64,000 nucleotides of DNA from Kineococcus aurantiacus (GTDB lineage Bacteria; Actinomycetota; Actinomycetes; Actinomycetales; Kineococcaceae), in assembly GCF_013409345.1 (NCBI RefSeq), contig NZ_JACCBB010000001.1, forward strand, positions 4,278,001 through 4,342,000, read 5' to 3'. A program made the translations under genes and the position numbers. Under the pieces are notes generated by a model. It was not told the DNA's origin, did not search any database, and saw nothing but the letters and a program-made list of their open reading frames with translations. Numbering within the stretch: the first letter of the stretch is position 1; every line of letters starts with the position of its first letter. Shown piece after piece: positions 51,784 to 59,571 of the stretch.

Positions 51784-51829
51784 GGGGGTCACTCCAGGAG
51801 CTCCGGGTCGGGGCGGCTGACGGCGGCCG

Positions 51830-52717
51830 TCAGCGCAGGAAGTCCAGCAGCGTCGGCTGGATCGTCTTGGCCGTCGCCTGCAGGGCCGCCTGGTAGGCGA
51901 CGTTCTGCATGTTGAACTCGACGTAGGTCTTGGCCATGTCGACGCCCTCGACGTCGTCCAGCTGCGTCCGCAGGTACTGCAGCTGGTTGGCGTTGACCTC
52001 CTCGGCGTGGTCGAGCTGGTTGTCGCGCGCGCCGATCGTCGCCAGCGCGGTGGCGTTCTTGCTGATCCGCGAGTCCAGCCCCACCAGGCTGGCGCCGATC
52101 GCCGTGCCGTTGTTCGCCGTGACGGCCGCGGCCAGGTCGGTCAGCTCGTCGAACAGCGAGTTCGGGGCGGTGCCGAAGACCGCGCCGCCGTTGACGTTGA
52201 CGGTCATGTCCACGCCGGGGGAGATCGTCCGGGTCACCGCGGCGCCGTTGTCGGCGGACGCGTACGTCACCGGGTCGTAGGCCTGGGTGGTGTCCCTCGT
52301 CCCGGCGAAGACGGCGCGCCCCTGGTACTGGGCGTTGGCCGAGCCCAGGATGGACGCCTTCGCCTCGTTGATCTCCGCGACGATCGCCGCGCGGCCCTTG
52401 TCGTCCAGGGTCGCGTTGCCGGCGCGCACCGCGAGGTCGCGCACGTAGCTGAGCCGGTCGGCGACGCTCGTGAGCGCCTCCTCCTGCGTCGTGTTCCACG
52501 CCCGCGCGTCGGCGATGTTGCGGGTGTTGGCGTCGTTGCCGGCGATCTGGTCGTTCAGGCGCAGCGCGGCCGCGGCCCGCACCGAGTCGTCGGAGCCCTT
52601 GGACAGGGACTTGCCGCTGGACAGCTGCTCCTGCAGCTTCGCGGTGCGCGACTGCGCGTTCTGCAGGTTGGTCAGGGAGTTGAGCGCGATGCTGCGCTGG
52701 GTCACTCGGCCGATCAT
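51830..52717 (-). CDS. flgL: Flagellar hook-associated protein 3
   Basis: A 295-residue HAP3: flagellin-like N-terminus (RVTQRSIALNSLTNLQNAQSRTAKLQEQLSSGKSLSKGSDD in parts) and C-terminus (DMAKTYVEFNMQNVAYQAALQATAKTIQPTLLDFLR in parts), as in FlgL proteins, with a variable middle. HAP3 joins hook-filament junction with FlgK. Transcribed behind flgK with 32 bp gap. An ATG start with GAGGAG upstream. Confidence 0.95.
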   Translation of the reverse strand: MIGRVTQRSIALNSLTNLQNAQSRTAKLQEQLSSGKSLSKGSDDSVRAAAALRLNDQIAGNDANTRNIADARAWNTTQEEALTSVADRLSYVRDLAVRAGNATLDDKGRAAIVAEINEAKASILGSANAQYQGRAVFAGTRDTTQAYDPVTYASADNGAAVTRTISPGVDMTVNVNGGAVFGTAPNSLFDELTDLAAAVTANNGTAIGASLVGLDSRISKNATALATIGARDNQLDHAEEVNANQLQYLRTQLDDVEGVDMAKTYVEFNMQNVAYQAALQATAKTIQPTLLDFLR

Positions 52718-52749
52718 CGTCGGGAGCTCCTCTCAGGGGGTGGTGGGGG

Positions 52750-54144
52750 TCAGCGGACCATGTTCAGCAGCGCGTCGAGCGCCTGGTCCATGGTGGTGAG
52801 GACCTTGGCCGCCGCGGAGTACGCGTGCTGGTAGGCGACGAGGTTGGTCATCTCCTCGTCCAGGTTGACGCCCGAGACGCCGTCGCGGACGGCGCTGGAC
52901 TTCAGCGACACCTGCGAGGCCAGCTCGGCGCGGTTGTTCGCCGACTGGGTCGAGGCCGCCAGCTTGGTCACGTTCGCCTGCCAGGTCGCCTTGGTGCCCG
53001 CGCTGCCGCCGAAGGTCGCCAGGACGTCCTTGGCGACGCTGCGGTCGGACAGGCCGGCCGGGCTGTCGACCAGCGCGGTGGGGGAGGCCACGAGGCTCGC
53101 CTCCACCTGCAGGCTGTGGGCGGTGATCGTGGTGTCCCCGCCGGCGGGGGTGAAGAACTTCCGCGTCCCCGTGGAGTCGTACTTGGCGTTGACGTCGGCG
53201 GCGAACTTCTGGGTGAACGTGTTCAGCCCGTCCCACTGCTTGGCCAGCGTGGTGTTGGCCCCGTCGATCGTGGCCTTCAGCGAGCCCGAGACCGGCGCCG
53301 TGGTCTGGTTGCCGACGGTGACGACGAGCTGGTCGCCCCTGCGCAGCTGCGGGTTGCCCGGCGTCGTGCCGTCGCTCGCCCGGTAGCCGACCGTCATGTC
53401 GTGGGCGAAGTCCCCGTTCACGACGAAGGTGTTGCCCACCAGGACGTCGACGGTGCCGTTCTCGCGGGCGACGGTGCGGGCGCCGGTCAGGTCGGCCAGC
53501 TGGTTGAGGTACTGGTCGCGCTGGTCCAGCAGCTCGTTCGCCGAGGCGCCGGAGGCCAGCGTCTCGCGGATCGAGGTGTTCAGCCGGGCGATGTTGGCGC
53601 TCGCGGTGTTGGCCTGCGTGACCAGGGTCTCCGCCTGCAGGCCCAGCTGGGCGTACTGGCCCTGGAGCTGCTGGTCCATCCCGCTGATCGTCGCGGCGAC
53701 GCTCTGGCTGGTCGTCACGACCAGGGACTTCGCGCCCTCCAGACCCGTGGTGCCGGCGTTGACCAGCGAGTTCCACGCCGAGGTGAGGTCGGCGAGGTCC
53801 TTGCTCAGGCCCGTGGTGCCGGTGTCGCCGATCGCGGCCTCGGCCGCGGACAGGACGGTCGCCGCGGTGGCCTGCTCCTGGGCGTTGGCCGAGTCCTGGC
53901 GGGCGGTCGCGGTCGCCAGCGCGTCGTTGACGCGGGTCAGGCCGTTGACCACGACGCCGTCGCCCGGGACGTGCTTCTGGGTGAACTGGCCCGTCTGGTT
54001 CAGGACGCTCGCGGACTGCTCGACCCGCTGGCGGGAGTAGCCCGGGGTGTTCACGTTGGCGATGTTCTGCCCCGTCGTCTCCATGCCGCGCTGGGCGGCG
54101 CCGAGGGCGCGGGAAGCGTTGTTGATGCCGGAGAAGGTGCTCAT
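52750..54144 (-). CDS. flgK: Flagellar hook-associated protein 1
   Basis: A 464-residue HAP1. The N-terminal FSGINNASRALGAAQRGMETTGQNIANVNTPGYSRQRVE contains the flagellar rod/hook motif (NIANxxTPGYSRQ), and the C-terminus has EEMTNLVAYQHAYSAAAKVLTTMDQALDALLNM, the axial-protein ending. The middle has GxSANELLDQRDQYLNQLADLTGARTV, conserved in FlgK. Preceded by AAAGGA at ATG 54144 and 13 bp after flgN. It joins with FlgL at the hook-filament junction. Confidence 0.97.
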   Translation of the reverse strand: MSTFSGINNASRALGAAQRGMETTGQNIANVNTPGYSRQRVEQSASVLNQTGQFTQKHVPGDGVVVNGLTRVNDALATATARQDSANAQEQATAATVLSAAEAAIGDTGTTGLSKDLADLTSAWNSLVNAGTTGLEGAKSLVVTTSQSVAATISGMDQQLQGQYAQLGLQAETLVTQANTASANIARLNTSIRETLASGASANELLDQRDQYLNQLADLTGARTVARENGTVDVLVGNTFVVNGDFAHDMTVGYRASDGTTPGNPQLRRGDQLVVTVGNQTTAPVSGSLKATIDGANTTLAKQWDGLNTFTQKFAADVNAKYDSTGTRKFFTPAGGDTTITAHSLQVEASLVASPTALVDSPAGLSDRSVAKDVLATFGGSAGTKATWQANVTKLAASTQSANNRAELASQVSLKSSAVRDGVSGVNLDEEMTNLVAYQHAYSAAAKVLTTMDQALDALLNMVR

Positions 54145-54157
54145 CGTCCAGGTCCTT

Positions 54158-54649
54158 TCAGAGGGCTTCGTCGACGAAGTGGGCGCGGGACCCGCCGGTC
54201 GACGCAGTCGTGTTCTTGCCCCGGGCGGTGTAGGTGTCCAGGGGCTGGTCCAGCCCCAGGAGGGTCTCGCGCAGGGCGCGGGACCCGGCCTTGAGCAGGT
54301 CCCGGTTGGCGTCGGCCAGGTCCTGGATCTCCGAGGTCAGGGTCAGGAAGGCGTCGCGGTGCGACGTGAACAGCTGCCCCCACGGTTCGGGGGCGGCCTC
54401 GGCGATCGCGTTCAGGCTCGGCCCGGGCTCCAGCCCGAGGTCGGCGGCGATGGCGTCGACCTCGACGGCCCGCAGGAGCTCCGTGGAGCGGATCTGCTCC
54501 ATGACGAACTCGACCTCCCGGGTCGCGTGCGCCAACCAGCGCGTGCGGCCGCTGGCCAGCACGAGCTGCTCCTCCTCGAGCTTGAACAGGAGCAGCTCCA
54601 GCAGCTCCCGCTCCTTCCAGAGGATGCCGGAGACCTCGGCGAGTCCCAT
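54158..54649 (-). CDS. flgN: FlgN-family secretion chaperone
   Basis: A 163-residue helical protein. EVSGILWKERELLELLLFKLEEEQLVLASGRTRWLAHATREVE is typical of FlgN chaperones (heptad-rich N-terminal helix), which carry FlgK and FlgL to the export gate. It lies directly upstream of flgK, the usual position. The C-terminal DTYTARGKNTTAS is disordered. ATG 54649 is preceded by AAGGA. Confidence 0.85.
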   Translation of the reverse strand: MGLAEVSGILWKERELLELLLFKLEEEQLVLASGRTRWLAHATREVEFVMEQIRSTELLRAVEVDAIAADLGLEPGPSLNAIAEAAPEPWGQLFTSHRDAFLTLTSEIQDLADANRDLLKAGSRALRETLLGLDQPLDTYTARGKNTTASTGGSRAHFVDEAL

Positions 54650-54740
54650 GCGTGTCCTTCCACGATGCCGTCGTGCCGTCGTCAGTGGTGCTCGAGCCCT
54701 CCATCGACGCCGACCGGCGTGAGCTGAGGCGCCGGGCTGG

Positions 54741-55088
54741 TCAGGAGCCGGTCCTGCGGATGAACTGCGCGTTCTTGGTCGGCTTGCGCAGGTAGTACGG
54801 CCGGCCGTCCTCGCGGGCGTTGCGCATCTCCTGGTTCAGCACGCGCGCCTCCTCCTCCATGGCGCGGTTGACGGCGTTCTGGTCCACGCTCATCTCCCGC
54901 TCGCGGGCGAGGTGGTCGTTGCGGCCGATCTCGTGCTCGACGTCGAGGTAGTTCTTGGCGCACAGCGCGTAGAGGGCGCTGATGCGCTCACCGTGCTTGA
55001 CGGCGTAGTCGTCCAGGAAGGACGGGGTGAGCCGCCCCTTCTTGTACGCGAACTCCAGGTCGCGGACGACCTCCCACAGCGGCTTCAC
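54741..55088 (-). CDS. Hypothetical protein heading the flgN-flgK-flgL operon
   Basis: A 115-residue, highly charged helical protein (VKPLWEVVRDLEFAYKKGRL, EHEIGRNDHLAREREMSVDQNAVNRAMEEEARVLNQEM in parts). I recognise no family. It starts at a GTG with GGAGGG upstream, and is the first gene after the divergent sigma28-type promoter opposite the sigma factor gene, 91 bp upstream of flgN. Its length and coiled-coil character would fit a small flagellar assembly or regulatory protein. It is too long and charged to be FlgM, but an anti-sigma28 role cannot be excluded, since no flgM is seen nearby. Confidence 0.75.
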   Translation of the reverse strand: MKPLWEVVRDLEFAYKKGRLTPSFLDDYAVKHGERISALYALCAKNYLDVEHEIGRNDHLAREREMSVDQNAVNRAMEEEARVLNQEMRNAREDGRPYYLRKPTKNAQFIRRTGS

Positions 55089-55162
55089 GTCTTCCCTCCA
55101 GAAACACGAACCTCAAGCGCCACACCCGCCACGTGGTTTCGCGGCGTGGGCGCACCCGCCCA

Positions 55163-55190
55163 CCATCGGCCGGTCCGGGCCCGCGACTGA
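55163..55190 (-). promoter_or_regulatory. Candidate sigma28 promoter for the flgN-flgK-flgL operon
   Basis: On the minus strand TCAG (55187-55190), 16 bases, GCCGATGG (55163-55170), 75 bp upstream of the first gene start at 55088. The -10 octamer is identical to that of the PAS-MCP operon; spacing is one base longer than the usual 15. Confidence 0.5.
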
Positions 55191-55307
55191 AGGGACCCGC
55201 GCCGTCCGGGGGAGGGTCCACCCGGGTGGCGGTGCCGACCACGACCGGTGACGGTGCGCGACCTGTTCGGCGCAGCGGCCGGCGCGCAGCCGTCACCCGT
55301 TCGGCGC

Positions 55308-55336
55308 TCAAGTCGGCGGGGGCGGCGTGCCGAGAA
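55308..55336 (+). promoter_or_regulatory. Possible sigma28-like autoregulatory promoter
   Basis: TCAA (55308-55311), then 17 bases, then GCCGAGAA (55329-55336). The -35 box with its following GTCGG is like the third flagellin promoter, but spacing is two bases too long and the -10 has one change. If used, transcription would begin about at the GTG 55344, giving a leaderless message, or translation would start at GTG 55383. Confidence 0.35.
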
Positions 55337-55343
55337 GGGGTGT

Positions 55344-56249
55344 GTGACCGCAGACACCGCCTCCGCCACCCGGGAGCTCCCCGTGATCGAGCTCTCCGCC
55401 GCTGAGCGCCACGCGCTCGTGGAGAAGCACCTGCCCCTCGTCGGCTACATCACCAGCGAGTTCATCGGTCGTCTGCCGTCGCACGTCAGCCGCGACGACC
55501 TCACCTCGGCCGGGCTGATGGCGCTGTTCCAGGCGTCGCGGGCCTACGACCCCACCACCGGCGTCCCCTTCAACCGCTACGCCAACACCCGCATCCGCGG
55601 CGCCATCCTCGACGACCTGCGGGGAGCGGACTGGGCCTCGCGCGGCGTCCGCAGCCGGCAGCGCAAGCTGAACCGGACCGAGGACGAGCTGACCGCGGAG
55701 CTCGGCCGCACCCCCACCGCCGCCGAGCTGGCCGCCACCCTCGGCGTCTCGGAGAAGGAGCTGGCCGAGACCCGCGACGAGGCGCAGCGCTCGATGGTGC
55801 TGTCGATGCAGGGCTTCACGGCCGAGGGCGCGTCCCTGGACGACCACCTGCCCACCCAGATCCCCAGCCCCGAGCAGGAGCTGCTGCACCGCGAGCGGCT
55901 GGGCTACCTGCGCTCGGCCGTCGCCGTGCTGCCCGAGCGCCTGCGGCACGTCGTCGAGGGCTACTTCGTCCAGGAGCGGCCCATGGCCGAGCTCGCCGAG
56001 GAGCTCGGGGTCTCCGAGTCGCGCATCTCCCAGATGCGCGCCGAGGCGCTGACGCTGCTGCGCGACGGCATGAACACCCACCTGTCCCCGGAGATGGTGG
56101 CCGCCCGCGGCGGCGCGTCCTCCGCGGCGGTCAAGCGCAAGGAGTCCTACTTCGCCGCCGTCGGCGCCCACTCCGACTTCAAGGCGCGGCTGGCGCTGTC
56201 CGCCTTCGCCTCGGCCGGCGTCGTCGCGCCGCTGCACCGCTCCGCCTGA
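55344..56249 (+). CDS. fliA: RNA polymerase sigma factor of the FliA/WhiG type (sigma28)
   Basis: A 301-residue sigma factor. Region 2 is LPLVGYITSEFIGRLPSHVSRDDLTSAGLMALFQASRAYDP and FNRYANTRIRGAILDDLRGADW (in parts), region 3 has RKLNRTEDELTAELGRTPTAAELAATLGVSEKEL and region 4 RPMAELAEELGVSESRISQMRAEALTLL. This is the FliA/WhiG/SigD arrangement. After region 4 there is an additional 60-residue tail (from about residue 240) not found in FliA. GTG 55344 or GTG 55383 (GGAG upstream) may be the start. Location between flgK-side operon and flagellins, with sigma28-like promoters on both sides, fits motility sigma. Named fliA by context; WhiG is also possible by sequence. Confidence 0.9.
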   Translation: MTADTASATRELPVIELSAAERHALVEKHLPLVGYITSEFIGRLPSHVSRDDLTSAGLMALFQASRAYDPTTGVPFNRYANTRIRGAILDDLRGADWASRGVRSRQRKLNRTEDELTAELGRTPTAAELAATLGVSEKELAETRDEAQRSMVLSMQGFTAEGASLDDHLPTQIPSPEQELLHRERLGYLRSAVAVLPERLRHVVEGYFVQERPMAELAEELGVSESRISQMRAEALTLLRDGMNTHLSPEMVAARGGASSAAVKRKESYFAAVGAHSDFKARLALSAFASAGVVAPLHRSA

Positions 56250-56283
56250 GCCCGCGCGGACGGCCGCGCCCGCAGGTCACCGT

Positions 56284-56318
56284 CGAGAGCCCCGCACCGT
56301 TCCGGTGCGGGGCTCTCG
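56284..56318. terminator. Terminator of the sigma factor gene
   Basis: Perfect 16-bp hairpin (56284-56299 with 56303-56318) with a 3-base loop, 34 bp after the stop. It is the clearest intrinsic-like terminator in the window. Confidence 0.85.
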
Positions 56319-56482
56319 GCGTTCCCGAGACAGGTGAGCACTCTCTGTGGTTGACTGGTTACAGAAGGACCGGGGTGTGGGTTGTCCCGGTCCCGTCGGT
56401 GCAGAGCCGGCACGCGAGTGGCTGGAGGGACTCCAGCGAGTGCCGGTGCTGGAGCGTCACCCGTTCGCCCTGAGGTTCCTGT

Positions 56483-56509
56483 TCAGGTCGAGGCGGTGGC
56501 TGCCGATGA
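56483..56509 (+). promoter_or_regulatory. Candidate sigma28 promoter of flagellin 1
   Basis: TCAG (56483-56486), exactly 15 bases, GCCGATGA (56502-56509), 70 bp upstream of the flagellin ATG. The same -10 octamer precedes the third flagellin. Confidence 0.75.
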
Positions 56510-56579
56510 AGGGAGTGCCAGGCCACGGACGGCCACGCACGGGTAGACCGTCAGACCCCACATCACGGAGGAAGTCACC

Positions 56580-56888
56580 ATGGGTCTTCGCATCAACACC
56601 AACACCGCGGCGCTGAACAGCTACCGCAACCTGCAGGCGACCGACAAGGCGCTGAACTCCTCCCTGGAGAAGCTGTCCTCGGGTCTGCGCATCAACCGCG
56701 CCGCCGACGACGCGGCCGGCCTGGTGGTCTCCGAGGGTCTGCGTGCGCAGATCGGTGGCCTGAGCACCGCGGCGCGCAACGCGCAGGACGGTGTCAACTA
56801 CGTGCAGATCGCCGACGGCGCGCTGTCGACCGTGGGTGACATGCTGACCCGCATGCGCGACCTGGCCGTGCAGGCCTCCAACGTCACC
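56580..56888. repeat. Flagellin 5' conserved block (three copies)
   Basis: The first 309 coding bases of flagellin 1 are identical to 58623-58931 of flagellin 3 and nearly identical to 57565-57873 of flagellin 2 (about five differences seen). Homology with flagellin 3 extends about 40 bases upstream into the leader. Confidence 0.85.
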
Positions 56889-57413
56889 GCCGACACCGAC
56901 GCCCGCACCGCCGCGAACAAGGAGTTCGAGGCGCTGCGCACCCAGATCGACAACATCGGCTCGCAGACGAAGTTCGGCGGCACGGGGATCTTCAACGGTG
57001 CGGCCGGGGCGACCTTCCAGGTCGGCGCGAACCAGGGCGAGACCATCGTCATCAGCTCGATCACCCTGAGCAACACCGCGGGCGGCATCGCCGGCGGCAC
57101 CCTGAGCTCCAGCAGCCTGACCACCATGGCGCTGGCCTCTGCCGCGATCGGGGAGATCAACGACGCGATCACGAAGGTCGCCTCCTCCCGCGCGGACCTG
57201 GGTGCGGTGCAGAACCGGTTCCAGCACGTCATCAACAACCTGAACGTGTCGATCGAGAACCTGTCGGCGTCGCAGTCGGCGATCCGCGACACCGACATGG
57301 CGCAGGAGATGACGAAGTTCACCCGCAGCCAGATCCTGTCCCAGGCCGGGACGAGCATGCTGGCCCAGGCCAACTCCGCCTCGCAGAACGTCCTCTCGCT
57401 CCTGCGCGGCTGA
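56580..57413 (+). CDS. fliC: Flagellin 1
   Basis: A 277-residue short flagellin with D0/D1 domains only: N-terminus GLRINTNTAALNSYRNLQ and RINRAADDAAGLVVSEGLRAQIGG, C-terminus TDMAQEMTKFTRSQILSQAGTSMLAQANSASQNVLSLLRG. The middle (residues about 110-190) is the variable part. The first 309 bases are identical to flagellin 3 and the last 260 identical to flagellin 2 by eye. The leader has CACATCACGGAGGAAGTCACC before ATG, with an ideal SD and a CACGGA that could be a CsrA site. Assembled into the filament, assisted by FliS and FliW. Confidence 0.97.
   Translation: MGLRINTNTAALNSYRNLQATDKALNSSLEKLSSGLRINRAADDAAGLVVSEGLRAQIGGLSTAARNAQDGVNYVQIADGALSTVGDMLTRMRDLAVQASNVTADTDARTAANKEFEALRTQIDNIGSQTKFGGTGIFNGAAGATFQVGANQGETIVISSITLSNTAGGIAGGTLSSSSLTTMALASAAIGEINDAITKVASSRADLGAVQNRFQHVINNLNVSIENLSASQSAIRDTDMAQEMTKFTRSQILSQAGTSMLAQANSASQNVLSLLRG
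57154..57413. repeat. Flagellin 3' conserved block (three copies)
   Basis: The last 260 coding bases of flagellin 1 are identical to 58145-58404 of flagellin 2 and share most bases with 59191-59450 of flagellin 3, including silent positions. Confidence 0.85.
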
Positions 57414-57423
57414 TCGAGCCCTC

Positions 57424-57457
57424 ACCGCGGGACCGTCCTGACCGGCGGTCCCGCGGT
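57424..57457. terminator. Terminator after flagellin 1
   Basis: Perfect 12-bp inverted repeat (57424-57435 with 57446-57457) and a 10-base loop, ten bases after the stop. Confidence 0.8.
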
Positions 57458-57564
57458 CCCTCACGACGCTCGCCGGGGACCGGTGGAGCGCACACCACGG
57501 CACGGACGTCGCCAGCCACGGACGGCTCACGACGAGAGCACCCCACATCACGGAGGAAGTCACC

Positions 57565-58404
57565 ATGGGTCTTCGCATCAACACCAACACCGCGGCGCTG
57601 AACAGCTACCGCAACTTGCAGGCGACCGACAAGGCGCTGAACTCCTCCCTGGAGAAGCTGTCCTCGGGTCTGCGCATCAACCGCGCCGCCGACGACGCGG
57701 CCGGCCTGGTGGTCTCCGAGGGTCTGCGTGCGCAGATCGGTGGTCTGTCGACCGCGGCGCGCAACGCGCAGGACGGTGTCAACTACGTGCAGATCGCCGA
57801 CGGCGCGCTGTCGACCGTGGGTGACATGCTGACCCGCATGCGCGACCTGGCCGTGCAGGCCTCCAACGTCACCACCGACGACACCGCCCGCACCGCGGTG
57901 CAGAAGGAGTTCACCGCCCTGCAGGACCAGATCACCGCGATCGGTTCGCAGACGAAGTTCGGTGGTACCCCTCTCTTCAACAACGGTGCGGCCGGGGCGA
58001 CCTTCCAGGTCGGCGCGAACCAGGGCGAGACCATCGTCGTCAGCGCGATCACCCTCAACGGCGGCAGCAACGACGGCGTCGCGGGCGGCAGCATCGCCGG
58101 CCTCGACCTCAGCAGCATGGCCGGTGCGTCGCTGGCCATCGGCAAGATCAACGACGCGATCACGAAGGTCGCCTCCTCCCGCGCGGACCTGGGTGCGGTG
58201 CAGAACCGGTTCCAGCACGTCATCAACAACCTGAACGTGTCGATCGAGAACCTGTCGGCGTCGCAGTCGGCGATCCGCGACACCGACATGGCGCAGGAGA
58301 TGACGAAGTTCACCCGCAGCCAGATCCTGTCCCAGGCCGGGACGAGCATGCTGGCCCAGGCCAACTCCGCCTCGCAGAACGTCCTCTCGCTCCTGCGCGG
58401 CTGA
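57565..58404 (+). CDS. fliC: Flagellin 2
   Basis: A 279-residue flagellin with the same ends as flagellin 1 and a different middle (GGTPLFNNGAAG, ITLNGGSNDGVAGGSIAGLDL). It has the same SD context (CACATCACGGAGGAAGTCACC), but the region between the preceding terminator and the gene shows no sigma28-type promoter; only short pieces of the conserved leader are left. It may be expressed by read-through or from another promoter. Intact frame, no sign of pseudogene. Confidence 0.97.
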   Translation: MGLRINTNTAALNSYRNLQATDKALNSSLEKLSSGLRINRAADDAAGLVVSEGLRAQIGGLSTAARNAQDGVNYVQIADGALSTVGDMLTRMRDLAVQASNVTTDDTARTAVQKEFTALQDQITAIGSQTKFGGTPLFNNGAAGATFQVGANQGETIVVSAITLNGGSNDGVAGGSIAGLDLSSMAGASLAIGKINDAITKVASSRADLGAVQNRFQHVINNLNVSIENLSASQSAIRDTDMAQEMTKFTRSQILSQAGTSMLAQANSASQNVLSLLRG

Positions 58405-58444
58405 TCGAGCTCTCACCGCGCCGGTGACCCCGGCTCGTCGACTT

Positions 58445-58475
58445 GAAGGGGACCGTCCATCGGGCGGTCCCCTTC
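58445..58475. terminator. Terminator after flagellin 2
   Basis: An 11-bp perfect stem (58445-58455 with 58465-58475) and 9-base loop, followed by a short pyrimidine run (CTCGTTCC). Confidence 0.8.
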
Positions 58476-58526
58476 CTCGTTCCCGCACGTCCACCACACG
58501 TTCGGAACCGGCAACGCACTCGGAGC

Positions 58527-58553
58527 TCAAGTCGGGCGCGAGACTGCCGATGA
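58527..58553 (+). promoter_or_regulatory. Candidate sigma28 promoter of flagellin 3
   Basis: TCAA (58527-58530), exactly 15 bases, GCCGATGA (58546-58553). It is the best match in the window and lies 69 bp before the ATG. Confidence 0.8.
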
Positions 58554-58622
58554 AGAGAACGTCGGCCACGGATGGCCACGCACGGGTACACCGTCAGACC
58601 CCACATCACGGAGGAAGTCACC

Positions 58623-59450
58623 ATGGGTCTTCGCATCAACACCAACACCGCGGCGCTGAACAGCTACCGCAACCTGCAGGCGACCGACAAGGCGCTGAAC
58701 TCCTCCCTGGAGAAGCTGTCCTCGGGTCTGCGCATCAACCGCGCCGCCGACGACGCGGCCGGCCTGGTGGTCTCCGAGGGTCTGCGTGCGCAGATCGGTG
58801 GCCTGAGCACCGCGGCGCGCAACGCGCAGGACGGTGTCAACTACGTGCAGATCGCCGACGGCGCGCTGTCGACCGTGGGTGACATGCTGACCCGCATGCG
58901 CGACCTGGCCGTGCAGGCCTCCAACGTCACCACCGACGACACCGCCCGCACCGCCGCGAACAAGGAGTTCAAGGCGCTGGCCCAGCAGATCAACGACATC
59001 GGGTCGCAGACGAAGTTCGGCACGACGGCCCTGTTCAACGGCACCGCGGGTTCCACCTTCCAGGTGGGAGCCAACGGTGGTGAGACCCTCGTCGTCGCCG
59101 CCATCGCGCTGACTTCCGCCGATGTCGCCGGGACGAACGTCAACGGTGGCGACCTGACGAGCATGGCCAACGCGTCCACCGCGATCGGCACCATCAACAC
59201 CGCGATCACGAACATCGCCGCGAAGCGTGCGGACCTGGGTGCGGCGCAGAACCGGTTCCAGCACATCATCAACAACCTGAACGTGTCGATCGAGAACCTG
59301 TCGGCGTCGCAGTCGGCGATCCGCGACACCGACATGGCGCAGGAGATGACGAAGTTCACCCGCAGCCAGATCCTGTCCCAGGCCGGGACGAGCATGCTGG
59401 CCCAGGCCAACTCCGCCTCGCAGAACGTCCTCTCGCTCCTGCGCGGCTGA
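58623..59450 (+). CDS. fliC: Flagellin 3
   Basis: A 275-residue flagellin. ATG 58623 is equivalent to the starts of the other two; the open frame extends upstream but only through leader sequence. The N-terminal third is identical in DNA to flagellin 1; the middle (TTALFNGTAGSTFQVGANGG, LTSADVAGTNVNGGDL) is its own; the C-terminus has two small differences (AAKRADLGAAQNRFQHI). With flagellins 1 and 2 it forms a three-gene filament locus. Confidence 0.97.
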   Translation: MGLRINTNTAALNSYRNLQATDKALNSSLEKLSSGLRINRAADDAAGLVVSEGLRAQIGGLSTAARNAQDGVNYVQIADGALSTVGDMLTRMRDLAVQASNVTTDDTARTAANKEFKALAQQINDIGSQTKFGTTALFNGTAGSTFQVGANGGETLVVAAIALTSADVAGTNVNGGDLTSMANASTAIGTINTAITNIAAKRADLGAAQNRFQHIINNLNVSIENLSASQSAIRDTDMAQEMTKFTRSQILSQAGTSMLAQANSASQNVLSLLRG

Positions 59451-59494
59451 GACCGTTCCTTCGAGGCCGGCTGAAACCAGCAGGACCTCGCCGC

Positions 59495-59522
59495 GGGGGT
59501 CACCGGAGACCCGGTGACCCCC
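59495..59522. terminator. Terminator after flagellin 3
   Basis: Perfect 12-bp hairpin (59495-59506 with 59511-59522) with a 4-base loop, 44 bp after the stop. The fliD gene begins 49 bp later and shows no clear sigma28 site. Confidence 0.8.
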
Positions 59523-59571
59523 GTCGTCGTCTGCGTTCCAACTACTCACCGAAGGGAAAGGAGGAAGAGCG

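Larger units (their letters stand above)
56250..56579 (+). other. Intergenic region before the first flagellin
   Basis: 330 bp without a gene. It holds the sigma factor terminator (56284-56318), an A/T-richer patch with TTGACT (about 56350), a branched inverted repeat (CCGGCAC 56407-56413 with GTGCCGG 56440-56446, inner GCTGGAG 56421-56427 with CTCCAGC 56431-56437) just upstream of the promoter, the sigma28 promoter at 56483-56509, and a 70-base leader that is almost the same as the leader of the third flagellin. Confidence 0.7.

Noticed and set aside
57565-58404. Flagellin 2 as a pseudogene because of missing promoter
   Set aside because: Frame, ends and SD are intact; only the promoter is not evident.
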